Of a stretch of DNA of 64,000 bases, positions 46,562 through 56,260 are shown piece by piece; position 1 is the stretch's first letter, and every line of letters begins with the position of its first letter. The notes below the pieces were generated by a model that made no database searches, was not told where the DNA came from, and saw nothing but the letters and a program-made list of their open reading frames with translations. This stretch comes from JABDMH01 sp965223165 (GTDB taxonomy: Bacteria > Bacteroidota > Bacteroidia > Chitinophagales > Saprospiraceae). The DNA lies in the NCBI GenBank assembly GCA_965223165.1, contig CBDCVQ010000015.1, positions 62,001-126,000 on the forward strand, read 5' to 3'. Position numbers and translations under genes: made by a program.

Positions 46562-47314
46562 CTATGCGGTGGCTCTACCGCCAGAGAGATCAAAGACAAA
46601 GCCGGTATTGAAGCTCGCTTCCGGGCTTACGATCCAGCAGGAGAGCGCGGCTGTCTCCTCGATGGTACCCAGACGCCCCATCGGGATCTTGTCCGTCATA
46701 TATTTCAGAGTAGCCGGATCCGTATCCAGATTCATCGGGGTGGCAATCACGGCGGGGGCCAGCCCATTGACCGTGATGCCAGTGCCGGCATATTCCTTTC
46801 CCACGCCCTTGACTAAGCCCATCACGCCCGACTTGCTGCTGGCATAGCCGGCCATCCCGGGATTGCCCTCTTTGCCGCCGATCGAGGCGATCAACAAGAT
46901 CCGGCCATATCCGTGGGGCAGCATGTGCGGCACACTGTACTTGGTCATCAAAAAAGATCCATGCAGGTTGACGTCAAGCACCTGCCGAAAGGCTGCATAA
47001 TCGTAGTCCACAATCTTGGTAGCAGTCGGTCCCACGATCCCCGCACAATTGACCATGATGTCCAGTCGCCCTTGCGCCCGGACCACCTCATCAATGGACG
47101 TCCGCACCACCGTCTCATCGGTGATGTCCACCAGATGCGTACTACACTGTCCTCCCTCCGTGCGAATATCCGCCGCAGCCGCCGCCAGGTCCCCTTCCAG
47201 CACGTCAAACAAGGCGACCGCTGCGCCCTCCCGAGCTAGCCGCCTGGCAATGCCCGCACCGATGCCGCGTGCGCCTCCGGTCACAATGGCTACCTGATCT
47301 GTGAATCTCTTCAT
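46562..47314 (-). CDS. Short-chain dehydrogenase/reductase
   Basis: 250 aa. GGARGIGAGIARRLAREG, then FDVLEGDL with an Asp after beta-2 suggesting NAD(H); NCAG; catalytic Ser and YASSK. C-terminal FNTGFVFDLSGGRATA. Similar to 3-oxoacyl-ACP reductase and sugar dehydrogenase subfamilies; substrate not predictable. Array R4 begins about 25 bp upstream. Confidence 0.9.
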   Translation of the reverse strand: MKRFTDQVAIVTGGARGIGAGIARRLAREGAAVALFDVLEGDLAAAAADIRTEGGQCSTHLVDITDETVVRTSIDEVVRAQGRLDIMVNCAGIVGPTATKIVDYDYAAFRQVLDVNLHGSFLMTKYSVPHMLPHGYGRILLIASIGGKEGNPGMAGYASSKSGVMGLVKGVGKEYAGTGITVNGLAPAVIATPMNLDTDPATLKYMTDKIPMGRLGTIEETAALSCWIVSPEASFNTGFVFDLSGGRATA

Positions 47315-47339
47315 TCCTGTAAGCTATGGATAGCAAAAA

Positions 47340-48125
47340 TAAGCTAAGAAGACGGTTCCACGGTGGACGGTGGACGGCCGTGCGAGCTCGCGTCTTTGCG
47401 GATTTTGGCAGCATTCTACATTCTTTCTGGGACGAATCACCCTACCCTGAATTGATTAGCGATAGTAGATTATGATGGGTGATTGTGATGTTGGATCGTC
47501 GAGCCGCACATTTGGACAGTTCCACGGTGGACGGCAGACGGTGGACGGCCGTGCGGGCTCGCGTCTTTGCTGATCTGGCAGCCATTCTACATTCTTTCTG
47601 GGGCGAATCACCCTACCCTGAATTGATTAGGGATAGTAGATTTTGATGGTGATTGTGATGTTGGATCGGCGAGCCGCACATTTGGACGGTTCCACGGTGG
47701 ACGGTGGACGGTCGTGCGAGCTCGCGTCTTTGTGGATTTTGGCAGCCATTCTACATTCTTTCCGGAGCGAATCACCCTACCCTGAATTGATTAGGGATAG
47801 TAGATTTTGATGGTGATCGTGATGTAGGATCGGCGAGCTGCGGTGCAGGCCTCAGGGGAAAGGTAAGATCGGCGAGCCGCACATTTGGACGGTTCCACGG
47901 TGGACGGTAGACGGCCGTGCGAGCTCGCGTCTTTGTGGATTTTGGCAGCCATTCTACATTCTTTCTGGGGCGAATCACTCTACCCTGAATTGATTAGGGA
48001 TAGAGATCTTGATGGTGATTGTGATGTTGGATCGGCGAGCCGCACATTTGGACGGTTCCACGGTGGACGTGGACGGTAAACGGTCGTGCGAGCTCGCGTC
48101 TTTGTGGATCTGGCTGAGCCAACTA
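47340..48125. repeat. Repeat array R4 (about 165-200-bp units, R1/R4/R5 family)
   Basis: Five units, each starting at ACGGTTCCACGGTGGACGG or a close variant near 47352, 47518, 47688, 47890 and 48051. Order within a unit: GATCGGCGAGCCGCACATTT, GGACGGT-type iterations, GCGAGCTCGCGTCTTTG, an AT-rich part with TACCCTGAATTGATTAGGGA. The unit at about 47828 also has the longer GC-rich block found in R1 and R5, between GGATCGGCGAGCTG and GATCGGCGAGCCGC. Confidence 0.92.
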
Positions 48126-48190
48126 GAATCCCAGACCCGAAGCCTGCGGCCCATAACGCCCAATCGCTCCTTCTCCCTTCAGGCTCCTGA

Positions 48191-48270
48191 CCGAAACACC
48201 AAAAAACCGAAACACCAAAAAACCGAAACACCAAAAAACCAAATCACCAAAAAACCAAATCACCAAAAGA
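48191..48270. repeat. 16-bp tandem repeat upstream of the rpsU promoter
   Basis: Five contiguous 16-bp units, three of CCGAAACACCAAAAAA and two of CCAAATCACCAAAA[AG]A. The A-tracts recur every 16 bp and the array stops 7 nt before the -33 element of rpsU. Copy number is likely variable, and A-tracts here could act like an UP element or bend DNA. Confidence 0.85.
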
Positions 48271-48277
48271 ACCACCC

Positions 48278-48308
48278 TTGGCTATCCCTCGATAAAGTAT
48301 TACATTTG
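48278..48308 (+). promoter_or_regulatory. Promoter of rpsU
   Basis: TTG (48278-48280), exactly 20 nt, TACATTTG (48301-48308): a complete Bacteroidota-type promoter. The start codon is at 48330, so the leader is about 15 nt. Confidence 0.75.
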
Positions 48309-48321
48309 CAGCCCAATTAGT

Positions 48322-48325
48322 AGGA
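48322..48325 (+). promoter_or_regulatory. Weak Shine-Dalgarno-like AGGA before rpsU
   Basis: AGGA with only 4 nt to the ATG. Bacteroidota mRNAs usually lack Shine-Dalgarno sequences because the anti-SD is sequestered with bS21's help. In Flavobacterium rpsU is reported to carry one so that ribosomes lacking bS21 can autoregulate it. The match here is short and close, so support is limited. Confidence 0.3.
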
Positions 48326-48329
48326 TAGC

Positions 48330-48518
48330 ATGATAATCATTAATGTAAAAGAGGGCGAGACGATCGATCGAGCACTCAAACGTTACAAGCAGAAACACCG
48401 ACGCATCGGCATGATGAATCAGCTGCGTTCTCGCAAGCACTTCACCAAGCCGTCCGTGGAGCGACGTAACGAGCTGCTCAAGGCGAAGTACAAGCTCAAG
48501 AAGTTTGCTGTCCAGTAG
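48330..48518 (+). CDS. rpsU: Small ribosomal subunit protein bS21
   Basis: 62 aa, basic: INVKEGETIDRALKRYKQKH then LRSRKHFTKPSVERR, the standard bS21 pattern and length for Bacteroidota. Located on the 30S platform next to the anti-Shine-Dalgarno region. Strong own promoter; no neighbour in an operon (250 bp to the next gene). Confidence 0.96.
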   Translation: MIIINVKEGETIDRALKRYKQKHRRIGMMNQLRSRKHFTKPSVERRNELLKAKYKLKKFAVQ

Positions 48519-48773
48519 CAGAGCCGCCTTGGTTTTGCCTGCCAGCTCCGGACCAGTCGGTTCGGTGCATTTTTCTGGGTCCTATGCCTGATAACGTTGT
48601 TGGCCGATGAACGGCTCGTGGTCAGGGCTTGCCTCTCATAAAGAGGACGCGGCCTTACACTGATTGTCACCCATGCATTTGTCCGGGCAATCACAGCAGA
48701 GGTCGCTGCACGCCCTTGGGTTTCGTGGCATATTACCTAACTTATTCGCCCTGTCTTACCGAATAGCGCGACC

Positions 48774-49937
48774 ATGAAAAGAAAGACGTTCCTCAATAAT
48801 CTGGGCACCATCACCGCTTCTACCCTGGCTGCACCGGGATTAGTGACAGCCGCTGTGACCACGCGACGGACAGACAAGATCAAAGTGGGTCTGGTGGGCT
48901 GCGGCAATGTATCCCGAGCCTACATTCCGCACCTCCTGGAATGCGGCTATGCGGAGATCGTAAGCTTTTGCGACATCAGGCCCGATCGAGCCAAGCGCAC
49001 TGCTGTAAACCACCAGGTGCCCCATTGGTATCCCTCGATCGAAGCGATGCTGGGTGGCGTCTCGTTTGACTTGCTGGTCAATCTCACAGACATGCAGCAG
49101 CACGGAGCGGTCAATCGAGCTGCCATCCGGGCGGGCAAGCACATTTGGAGCGAAAAGCCGTTGGCAAATACCTATCAAGAGGGCAAAGAGCTCATCATGC
49201 AAGCAGAGGCACAGGGCGTGCGTATCTGGGCGGCTCCCGTGGTGGTCAACAGCCCTCAGTTTGCCTTTATGGCCCGGCAAATCAACGCCGGCCGTTTGGG
49301 CAAGATCTGTTCGGCACAAGGCATCTACGGCCACTCCGGTCCATCTTGGTCTGCGTTTTTCTACGAAAAGCTGGGCGGCTGCCTGCCGGATCTCGGAGTA
49401 TACAATATCGCCACGTTGACCGGCCTGCTTGGACCGGCCGTGTCCGTATCGGCTAGCATGCACATCTTCACGCCGGAGCGCGACGTCGAAGACAAAGGCA
49501 GAATCAAGGTGGAAGCAGCGGACAATGCCGATGTTATAATCACCCATCAGAGCGGGGCGGTATCCCATATCCAATGTGGGTTTAACTATGCCAGCCCCCA
49601 TGCATATAAGGGCGACGAAAAACTCTACAAGATTGGGATCATGGGCTCCGGGGGTCAAATGTATATGGTCGGCTATGATTGGCAGCCTTACGGCGTCGAT
49701 CTGCAGATCCAAGGCGAGGGAAAGGAGCTCAAGCGATTGGCTACGGAGCGCGGCACCTATACTTGGGAGGAAGGCGCTTCACTGGTCTGCCAAAGCCTTG
49801 TGACCGCCAACGAGCCCCTCATTGACCTGCACCACTCATTGCACGTGCTGGAGATCATTGAGGCCTCCCGCACTTCCAGCCGCGAAGGTATTCGAGTGCC
49901 AATGGAGTCCGCGTTTAAGTGGCCCATAGTGACCTGA
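48774..49937 (+). CDS. Gfo/Idh/MocA family oxidoreductase, exported
   Basis: 387 aa. An export-type N-terminus (MKRKTFLNNLGTITAST...APG), without the full twin arginine, precedes the Rossmann domain KVGLVGCGNVSRAYIPHL and the EKPLA motif near residue 126. The C-terminal domain has GGCLPDLGVYNIA with the usual substrate-binding Asp/Tyr pattern. Family members oxidise or isomerise sugars and inositols with NAD(P); those with export signals are common in Bacteroidota sugar loci. Substrate unknown. Confidence 0.88.
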   Translation: MKRKTFLNNLGTITASTLAAPGLVTAAVTTRRTDKIKVGLVGCGNVSRAYIPHLLECGYAEIVSFCDIRPDRAKRTAVNHQVPHWYPSIEAMLGGVSFDLLVNLTDMQQHGAVNRAAIRAGKHIWSEKPLANTYQEGKELIMQAEAQGVRIWAAPVVVNSPQFAFMARQINAGRLGKICSAQGIYGHSGPSWSAFFYEKLGGCLPDLGVYNIATLTGLLGPAVSVSASMHIFTPERDVEDKGRIKVEAADNADVIITHQSGAVSHIQCGFNYASPHAYKGDEKLYKIGIMGSGGQMYMVGYDWQPYGVDLQIQGEGKELKRLATERGTYTWEEGASLVCQSLVTANEPLIDLHHSLHVLEIIEASRTSSREGIRVPMESAFKWPIVT

Positions 49938-50012
49938 TGTCGGACCACAACCCGGTACGCCCACAATCTGGGACACGGAGACCGTCCTGGACCTGCCAAG
50001 TCACATGGAAGC

Positions 50013-50378
50013 CTATTGCGCCTTGCGCACGGCAGTGGAATACATGTCCACGATGTTCCATTGCATGCGCTTAGAGATCACGTGGCCCGCTTCGGCCCAG
50101 GCCTTCATGCCGCCGGCAAATCGCCGCACTTTCTGAAAACCCATGGCTTGCAGCAATTGATATAGCAGAATACTGCGGTTGCAGGCTTCCTCGGTACAGT
50201 ACACCACAATCTCATCGTCGGTGCGTAGGTATTTCAGGATCTCCTCCTTCTTGTAGAGATTGATCGAGCCAGGTATGTGCATCGAGTTAAAGCGATGCTC
50301 CTCCAGTGCATTGACGAGGATAAAACGATCCCCCCGAGCGACTTTTTCTCTGAGTTCTTCCAGACTGATGTGATTCAT
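50013..50378 (-). CDS. Rhodanese-like domain protein
   Basis: 121 aa, single rhodanese domain. FILVNALEEHRFNSMHIPGS, then IVVYCTEEACNRS containing the candidate catalytic Cys loop, and FAGGMKAWAEAGH. Two Cys flank the loop (C-TEEA-C), an atypical CxxxxC arrangement that could support sulfurtransfer or redox signalling rather than classical thiosulfate:cyanide activity. Confidence 0.88.
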   Translation of the reverse strand: MNHISLEELREKVARGDRFILVNALEEHRFNSMHIPGSINLYKKEEILKYLRTDDEIVVYCTEEACNRSILLYQLLQAMGFQKVRRFAGGMKAWAEAGHVISKRMQWNIVDMYSTAVRKAQ

Positions 50379-50572
50379 AATTCAAAAAAATTTAGGTCAT
50401 TCAAAAAGAGATCAGCCAGTGGTGCACTTCAGCTGTTCTGGCATCCATTAACCTTAAGTTATGCACCCTTCAGTGAGGACGAGGTGCCATATGAGTGCTC
50501 GGTCGGTTCAAATGATTCAGCCGCAGGCTGGCTTTGGTGGCAGGGCGAGAGAAACCCGACCACCCATGCATA

Positions 50573-51664
50573 TCAATCGTCCTGGTAGACCACTTCAAAA
50601 TTCTCGTCCTCAATCAGACGATAGAAGGCCTTTAGATAATTGATACACTCTCGTCGCGCGGCTGTAGGGAGTAGTTCGAAACTTTCAACCAACTGATAGA
50701 ATTCCTCCTTCTTCTGCTGAAATTTCTCGATGAGATCGGTTAGATGGTGGGCATTATCTTCCACTCCGAGATATATCCTATCGACATCCCGCTTGTCTTT
50801 GTATTGCGGATAGGTGTAGGCCGCTTGTACAAAAGGGGACATGTCAAAATCGTAGGCAACAGGAATCATTTTCTCGGATTCTCTCCGGCTTACCAACACG
50901 ATGTTGCGCAAAATCTGAAGGTTCATATCCCTGTTTCCGACCATGTATTGAAAGAGGGCCACTTGCTCAAATAGCAGCGGATCGATGGTTGAGTGCTCCG
51001 GATTGAGGTCCTTACTCTCACTGCCGCCACACCGCTGGGTGAGCTCTTTGGTGCTTTCAATGAGAAAGGACATGCTTGAGACCTGATGCTTGCTATCGAC
51101 ATCCTTGTAGATGATGGGAAACAATTTCACCCGGAAGCTATGGTCGGTGAGCACCTGATACATCTGATAGACCAGGTACTCGCGCAGCACCGCGTTTATG
51201 CCGTCATCATCAGCTAGGCAATGGGTGACGAGTTTATAGTTGTCGCGCTTCCCATTAAGACCCATGGCCCTCAAATCCTTCTTTCTAAAGTTTAGGCGTA
51301 CGGGAGGAAAGTCACATTGAATCCGCCTGAACTTGCCCCGCACCGAAACCTTGGTAGAAAAGGATAGTTGTCTATCGTCTTTCAATGTAACAGTCAGCAG
51401 TCCGTGATGCTCTTTGCGCGAGAACTTGTTGCTAAGTAGCGAGTCGAGATCGGTAGTAAGAATGACATGGTCGATCTCCAACGCATTTAGCGAGTCAAAC
51501 AGGGTCAGGCATGAGTCTTGGGCAGACCGATCAAGGACATCTGCATGCGAGACAGATACCAATAGTACCATGGGAACAAGAGCAAGGATTCCCCGGCTTA
51601 AGATTGCCTTTAAAATGGGGCGGAGCAGCGAAATGCACAGCGCTTCTACGGATCGAGCCATCAC
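50573..51664 (-). CDS. Exported protein, possibly CotH-kinase-like
   Basis: 363 aa, family not firmly recognised. A hydrophobic segment near residues 25-41 (GILALVPMVLLVSVSHA) looks like a signal, possibly with a shorter start. Later features recall CotH/HipA-type atypical kinases: YKLVTHC...VLREYLVYQMYQVL (lysine and helix), GNRDMNLQ (catalytic-loop-like) and PVAYDFDMSPF (metal-site-like Asp). This is motif-level inference only. The protein ends ENFEVVYQDD. Confidence 0.6.
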   Translation of the reverse strand: MMARSVEALCISLLRPILKAILSRGILALVPMVLLVSVSHADVLDRSAQDSCLTLFDSLNALEIDHVILTTDLDSLLSNKFSRKEHHGLLTVTLKDDRQLSFSTKVSVRGKFRRIQCDFPPVRLNFRKKDLRAMGLNGKRDNYKLVTHCLADDDGINAVLREYLVYQMYQVLTDHSFRVKLFPIIYKDVDSKHQVSSMSFLIESTKELTQRCGGSESKDLNPEHSTIDPLLFEQVALFQYMVGNRDMNLQILRNIVLVSRRESEKMIPVAYDFDMSPFVQAAYTYPQYKDKRDVDRIYLGVEDNAHHLTDLIEKFQQKKEEFYQLVESFELLPTAARRECINYLKAFYRLIEDENFEVVYQDD

Positions 51665-51844
51665 ACCGACTAATTATTTCACATGGCACCATCAGACACC
51701 AGGTGGGCACTAGAAAATGGACCTGGAATGCGCTTCTTAAAAGATAAGAAAAAACTTGGGCGATCGGACCTGAAGGGCTTATCATCGCGTATCACCGCGG
51801 CTACCCGACCTGCCATCCTCCCTTAAACTGCAGTATTTTCCTAC

Positions 51845-52018
51845 ATGAGTTGTGCCTTCGCAATACATGCCTCACCCGAGATCCTCATCCTTGCCGCGCT
51901 GATCGCGCTTTACCTGACCTACCGGATTGTATCTCGACGAGGCAAGCTTGCTCGATCGGGGGATGAGCCCGCGGAGGAAGATGCGGAACCCGTGGAGCGG
52001 GATGGGGAGGTGGGATAG
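51845..52018 (+). CDS. Small single-pass membrane protein, unknown
   Basis: 57 aa. One membrane helix (about 11-28: EILILAALIALYLTYRIV), a short basic stretch (SRRGKLAR, positive-inside side) and a strongly acidic tail with Glu/Asp repeats. Clean ATG-to-TAG frame. No homologue recalled; kept because helix, topology signal and tail follow a coherent small-membrane-protein plan. Confidence 0.45.
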   Translation: MSCAFAIHASPEILILAALIALYLTYRIVSRRGKLARSGDEPAEEDAEPVERDGEVG

Positions 52019-52087
52019 TTCTTTTGATCTTGGAAAGGGCGCCTGCGCCGGATAACAGCGGTCTGAAGCGGTCCATGTGTATGCTAG

Positions 52088-52172
52088 TACCCGGGGCGGG
52101 GATCGAACCCGCACGGCCTCAACGGCCACAGGATTTTAAGTCCTGCGTGTCTACCAATTCCACCACCCGGGC
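52088..52172 (-). tRNA. tRNA-Leu (UAA)
   Basis: 85 nt, with the long variable arm of class II tRNAs (GGCCGTTGAGGCC). Acceptor GCCCGGG pairs with CCCGGGT (one G-U). Anticodon stem CAGGA/TCCTG with loop CTTAAAA giving UAA. The discriminator is A and CCA is not encoded. A GGCGC-CT-GCGCC hairpin lies 36-50 nt downstream and may help termination. Confidence 0.94.
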
Positions 52173-52343
52173 TGGCGTAGGTCGCTGGTCAAACGTGGCG
52201 AAAACTACGATTTGTTGTTCAAACGGCAAAAAGCTACCGGCGTCCCGACCAGTAGTTTCACAGTGTCCCAAAAAATGCCGAGAAGAAGCTTTTTGAGCAA
52301 CGAGTGTGAGTGTGCTTGCCCCACCGTGGAGATACGGTCCTCG

Positions 52344-53903
52344 CTACTTCAGCTCTAGCCGCTCAATACGACCATATTCCTTGCCACGGATGGCTTCAAA
52401 GGCCGTGATCATTTCCTGAAGTTTGTCTGACTGCTGCTCGGCAAGATCGGTCTGTTGCCCGAGATCTGCGCGCAGGTCGAAGAGCTGAAAATCCGGTGCA
52501 TTACCTAGCTCAATGTTTACATTCTTGTTGGCTGCCGGTCCGTCATAGGGCGGAATCAAGATCCAGGACCCTTGGCGGAATGCCGTACGTGTTGTGGCTT
52601 CGATAACCAGGTTTTCGCGCCCCTGCTTGGAGGTTCCCAACAGGACGTCCAGGAGATCTTGACTATCTCCCCCTGCAGTTGTCCCATCCACCAACGTGGC
52701 TAAAGAGGCCAGCAGATCCATCTGACATACCAGTGCATCGGACACACCGGGGTCGATCCGATCCTTCCAGTAGGTGATGAAGGGTACTCTTGTCCCTGCC
52801 TCGTACAAGCTATACTTACCGCCACGCAGCGGTCCTGCCGGCTTGTGATCGCCCAATTTTTCCACGGCGTCGTCATAGTAACCATCATTGAGCACCGGGC
52901 CATTGTCACTGGACAAGACGACCAAGGTATTCTCGAGCAGGCCCTCTTCTTCCAGGGTCTTCATGAATTCGCCGATGCACCAATCTGCTTCCACGATCAC
53001 ATCTCCCCGGGGTCCCATGCCGGAGGTGCCTTCAAAGCGAGGATGTGGGGTACGGGGTACATGCGGCTGCTGTAGCGCGTAGTAGAGAAAAAACGGACCG
53101 TCTTTCTCCGCACGGACAAACGCATGCGCCTCCGCCAGAAAGTGATCGGCCATATCGATATCACTCCACTTGGCCGCCTCTCCCCCTTTCATGTAGCCGA
53201 TCCGGGGAATACCGTTGACGATGCTGCTGTTGTGGCCGTGATGCCAGCGCATGGTGAGCAGCTCTGGATTGTCTTTGCCGGTCGGCTCACCCTCAAAGTT
53301 GTTGCGGTAGTCGATCTGGATGGGATCGTCCGGGTCCAATCCCACCACGGTGCCATTTCGCAAGTATACGGTGGGTACTCGATCCTGCGTGGCCGCCATG
53401 ATGTAGGCATAGTCGAAGCCGATCTCGTTGGGCCCAGGAGCCACCGGCTGATTCCAATCCACGCTTCCGTTGCCCAGACCCAAATGCCATTTGCCGACCA
53501 CCCCTGTTCGATAGCCTTTGCTGCGCAGCATCTTCGGAATGGTCGCCTGTGCCGTATCAATGATCAGTGGTGCCGTGCCGGGCAAGATCTTGGCTGACTT
53601 GTTTCGCCATGGGTACACGCCAGTCAAGAGCGCATAGCGGCTGGGTGTGCAGGTAGCGGAGCTAGCATACGCATTGGTAAATCGCAGTCCCTCCCGGGCC
53701 AGGGCATCCATATGGGGTGTCGGCAGCGACGTGGCTCCATAGGCACCCATATCACCGTACCCGAGATCATCCAGGTAGATCACAACGATGTTGGGAAGGG
53801 GCTCCTCAGGGTCAGGCGATTGGCACTGACAAAAAAAGACGAGGGCAAGGAGCAAGCTGCCCCTCATTAAGGATGTGAAAAGCGACTTTCTTGATCCGCT
53901 CAT
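52344..53903 (-). CDS. Sulfatase lipoprotein
   Basis: 519 aa from ATG 53903 (MSGSRKSLFTSLMRGSLLLA). Reading further upstream enters repeat array R5. The lipobox is in ALVFFCQC. The formylglycine site is CTPSR near residue 83, within SSATCTPSRYALLTGVYPW. Metal ligands: YLDDLGYGD and SSDNGP. Hydrolyses sulfate esters, probably of algal sulfated polysaccharides, anchored at the membrane; it needs a formylglycine-generating enzyme, not seen here. Confidence 0.93.
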   Translation of the reverse strand: MSGSRKSLFTSLMRGSLLLALVFFCQCQSPDPEEPLPNIVVIYLDDLGYGDMGAYGATSLPTPHMDALAREGLRFTNAYASSATCTPSRYALLTGVYPWRNKSAKILPGTAPLIIDTAQATIPKMLRSKGYRTGVVGKWHLGLGNGSVDWNQPVAPGPNEIGFDYAYIMAATQDRVPTVYLRNGTVVGLDPDDPIQIDYRNNFEGEPTGKDNPELLTMRWHHGHNSSIVNGIPRIGYMKGGEAAKWSDIDMADHFLAEAHAFVRAEKDGPFFLYYALQQPHVPRTPHPRFEGTSGMGPRGDVIVEADWCIGEFMKTLEEEGLLENTLVVLSSDNGPVLNDGYYDDAVEKLGDHKPAGPLRGGKYSLYEAGTRVPFITYWKDRIDPGVSDALVCQMDLLASLATLVDGTTAGGDSQDLLDVLLGTSKQGRENLVIEATTRTAFRQGSWILIPPYDGPAANKNVNIELGNAPDFQLFDLRADLGQQTDLAEQQSDKLQEMITAFEAIRGKEYGRIERLELK

Positions 53904-53984
53904 TCTGCGCTGTATTTGATCATCGCCCACCGGTGGCAGGCATGTGGAAGAAAAGATCACAATATACGGCGTCGCCCAGTTGAT

Positions 53985-56130
53985 CCACAATGTCGTCCTC
54001 CGGTACATCGTCCAAATGGGTTGCTCGCCGATCTTCGCCGTCGCGCAGGGGCAGCCCTCCGCTCGAGCTCGTGCTGCCGTCAACCGGGGACCGGGGGACC
54101 GTCCGTCCAAATGGGTGGCTCGCCGATCTCTGCCGTCGCGCCGGGCCCGCCCTCAGCTCGCCGATCCGAAGTAGAATTGTGGAGCCGTTTAATTGGGTAG
54201 TCGTTGAGAGGGGCCCATTGCCGTGATCTACGTAGCGGTAGATCAAAGCGGTGCATCTCCATCGCCAATCACAAGCTTATATCCCCAATCAAGCTACCGT
54301 GTTGGTCATCCACCAGAGAAATCAGGCGAAGCTGCATTTTAAGTCTCACGGTCGAGAGCTCGTGCTGCCGTCCACCGTCGACCGGGGGACCGTGCGTCCA
54401 AATGGGTGGCTCGCCGATCTCCCCTTCCCGCAGGGCCCTCACCCAGCTCGACGATCCAACGCAGAATTGTCGAGCCGTCAATTGTGTAGTTGTTGAGACC
54501 CCATTGCCGTGATCTGCGTAACATCTAAGTAGCGATAGATCAAAGCGGTGCCTCTCCATCGCCAATCACAAGCTTATATCCCCAATCAAGCTACCGTGTT
54601 GGTCATCCACCAGAGAAATCAGGCGAAGCTGCATTTTGAGTCTCATGGTCGAGAGCTCGTGCTGCCGTCCACCGTCCGCCGTCGACCGGGGGACCGGCCG
54701 TCCAAATGGGTGGCTCGCCGATCTCCCCTTCCCGCAGGGCCCTCACCCAGCTCGACGATCCAACGCAGAATTGTCGAGCCGTCAATTGTGTAGTTGTTGA
54801 GACCCCATTGCCGTGATCTGCGTAAAATCTAACTAGCGGTAGGTCAAGCAGTGCATCACCATCGCCAATCACAATCTTATATCCCCCAATCAAGCTACCG
54901 TGTTGGTCATCCACCAGAGAAATCAGGCGAAGCTGCATTTTGAGTCTCATGGTCGAGAGCTCGTGCTGCCGTCCACCGTCCGCCGTCGACCGGGGGACCG
55001 TCCGTCCAAATGTGCGGCTCGCCGATCTTCGCCGTCGCGCAGGGGCAGCCCTCCGCTCGACGATGCGAAGTAGAATTGTGGAGCCGTTTAATTGTGTAGT
55101 TGTTGAGAGGGGGCCCATTGCCGTGAGCTACGTAACATCTAAGTAGCGGTAGATCAAAGCGGTGCATCTCCATCGCCAATCACAAGCTTATATCCCCAAT
55201 CAAGCTACCGCGTTCGTCATCCACCAGAGCAATCAGGCGAAGTAACATTGAGCCTCATGGTCGAGAGCTCGTGCTGCCGTCCGCCGTCGACCGGGGGACC
55301 GTCCGTCCTAATGGGTGGCTCGCCGATCTCCCCTTCCCGCAGGGCCCTCACCCAGCTCGACGATCCAACGCAGAATTGTCGAGCCGTCAATTGTGTAGTT
55401 GGTGAGAGGGGGGCCATTGCCGTGATCTACGTAACATCTAAGTAGCGGTAGATCAAAGCGGTGCATCTCCATCGCCAATCACAATCTTATATCCCCCAAT
55501 CAAGCTACCGTGTTGGTCATCCACCAGAGAAATCAGGCGAAGCTGCATTTTGAGTCTCATGGTCGAGAGCTCGTGCTGCCGTCCACCGTCCGCCGTCGAC
55601 CGGGGGACCGTCCGTCCAAATGGGTGGCTCGCCGATCTCTGCCGTCGCGCCGGGCCCGCCCTCAGCTCGACGATCCGAAGCAGAGTTGTGGAGCCGTTTG
55701 ATTGGGTAGTTGTTGAGAGGGGGCCATTGCTGTCATCTGCCTAACATCTAAGTAGCGGTACATCAAGCGGTGCATCTCCATCGCCAATCGCAAGCTTATA
55801 TCCCCAATCAAGCGTCCGTGTTGGTCATCCACTAGAGAAATCAGGCGAAGCTGCGTTTTGAGTCTCATGGTCGAGAGCTCGTGCTGCCGTCCACCGTCCG
55901 CCGTCGACCGGGGGACCGTCCGTCCAAATGGGTCGCTCGCCGATCTCTGCCCTCACGCCGGGCCTGCCCTCAGCTCGACGATCCAACGCAGAATTGTCGA
56001 GCCGTCAATTGTGTAGTTGGTGAGACCCCATTGCCGTGATCTGCGTAAAATCTAACTAGCGGTAGATCGGAGCGGTGCATCACCATCGCCAATCACAATC
56101 TGCTATCCCCAATCAATTCTACGCAGCGGA
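53985..56130. repeat. Repeat array R5 (about 300-bp units, R1/R4/R5 family)
   Basis: Seven units anchored by CATCGCCAATCACAA or a near copy near 54261, 54558, 54861, 55171, 55471, 55781 and 56084. Each has, in order: GAGAGCTCGTGCTGCC, CCGTCCACCGTCC-type iterations, a CGACCGGGGGACCGTC core, CCAAATGGGTGGCTCGCCGA then TC, a GC-rich block and GACGATCC. The reverse complement reproduces the R1/R4 order (GATCGGCGAGCC..CATTTGGACGG..CGGTGGACGG..GAGCTC). Two GC-block variants (CCGTCGCGC and CCCTTCCCGC) are shuffled among units. Confidence 0.92.
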
Positions 56131-56260
56131 TTTTCCACCAAAAAGAGAATACGACGGTACAAATAGCTCTCCCCCTTGCGATGACCCTAAAACCGTCTGA
56201 CATTTGCTAACCAAAAAGAGGGCATAGTCATATCTTCACGGTGTTAAATAAAGTGGTTTT

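Noticed and set aside
53904..54110. N-terminal extension of the sulfatase
   Set aside because: The added 69 residues are translated from repeat array R5; the lipoprotein signal starts at 53903.
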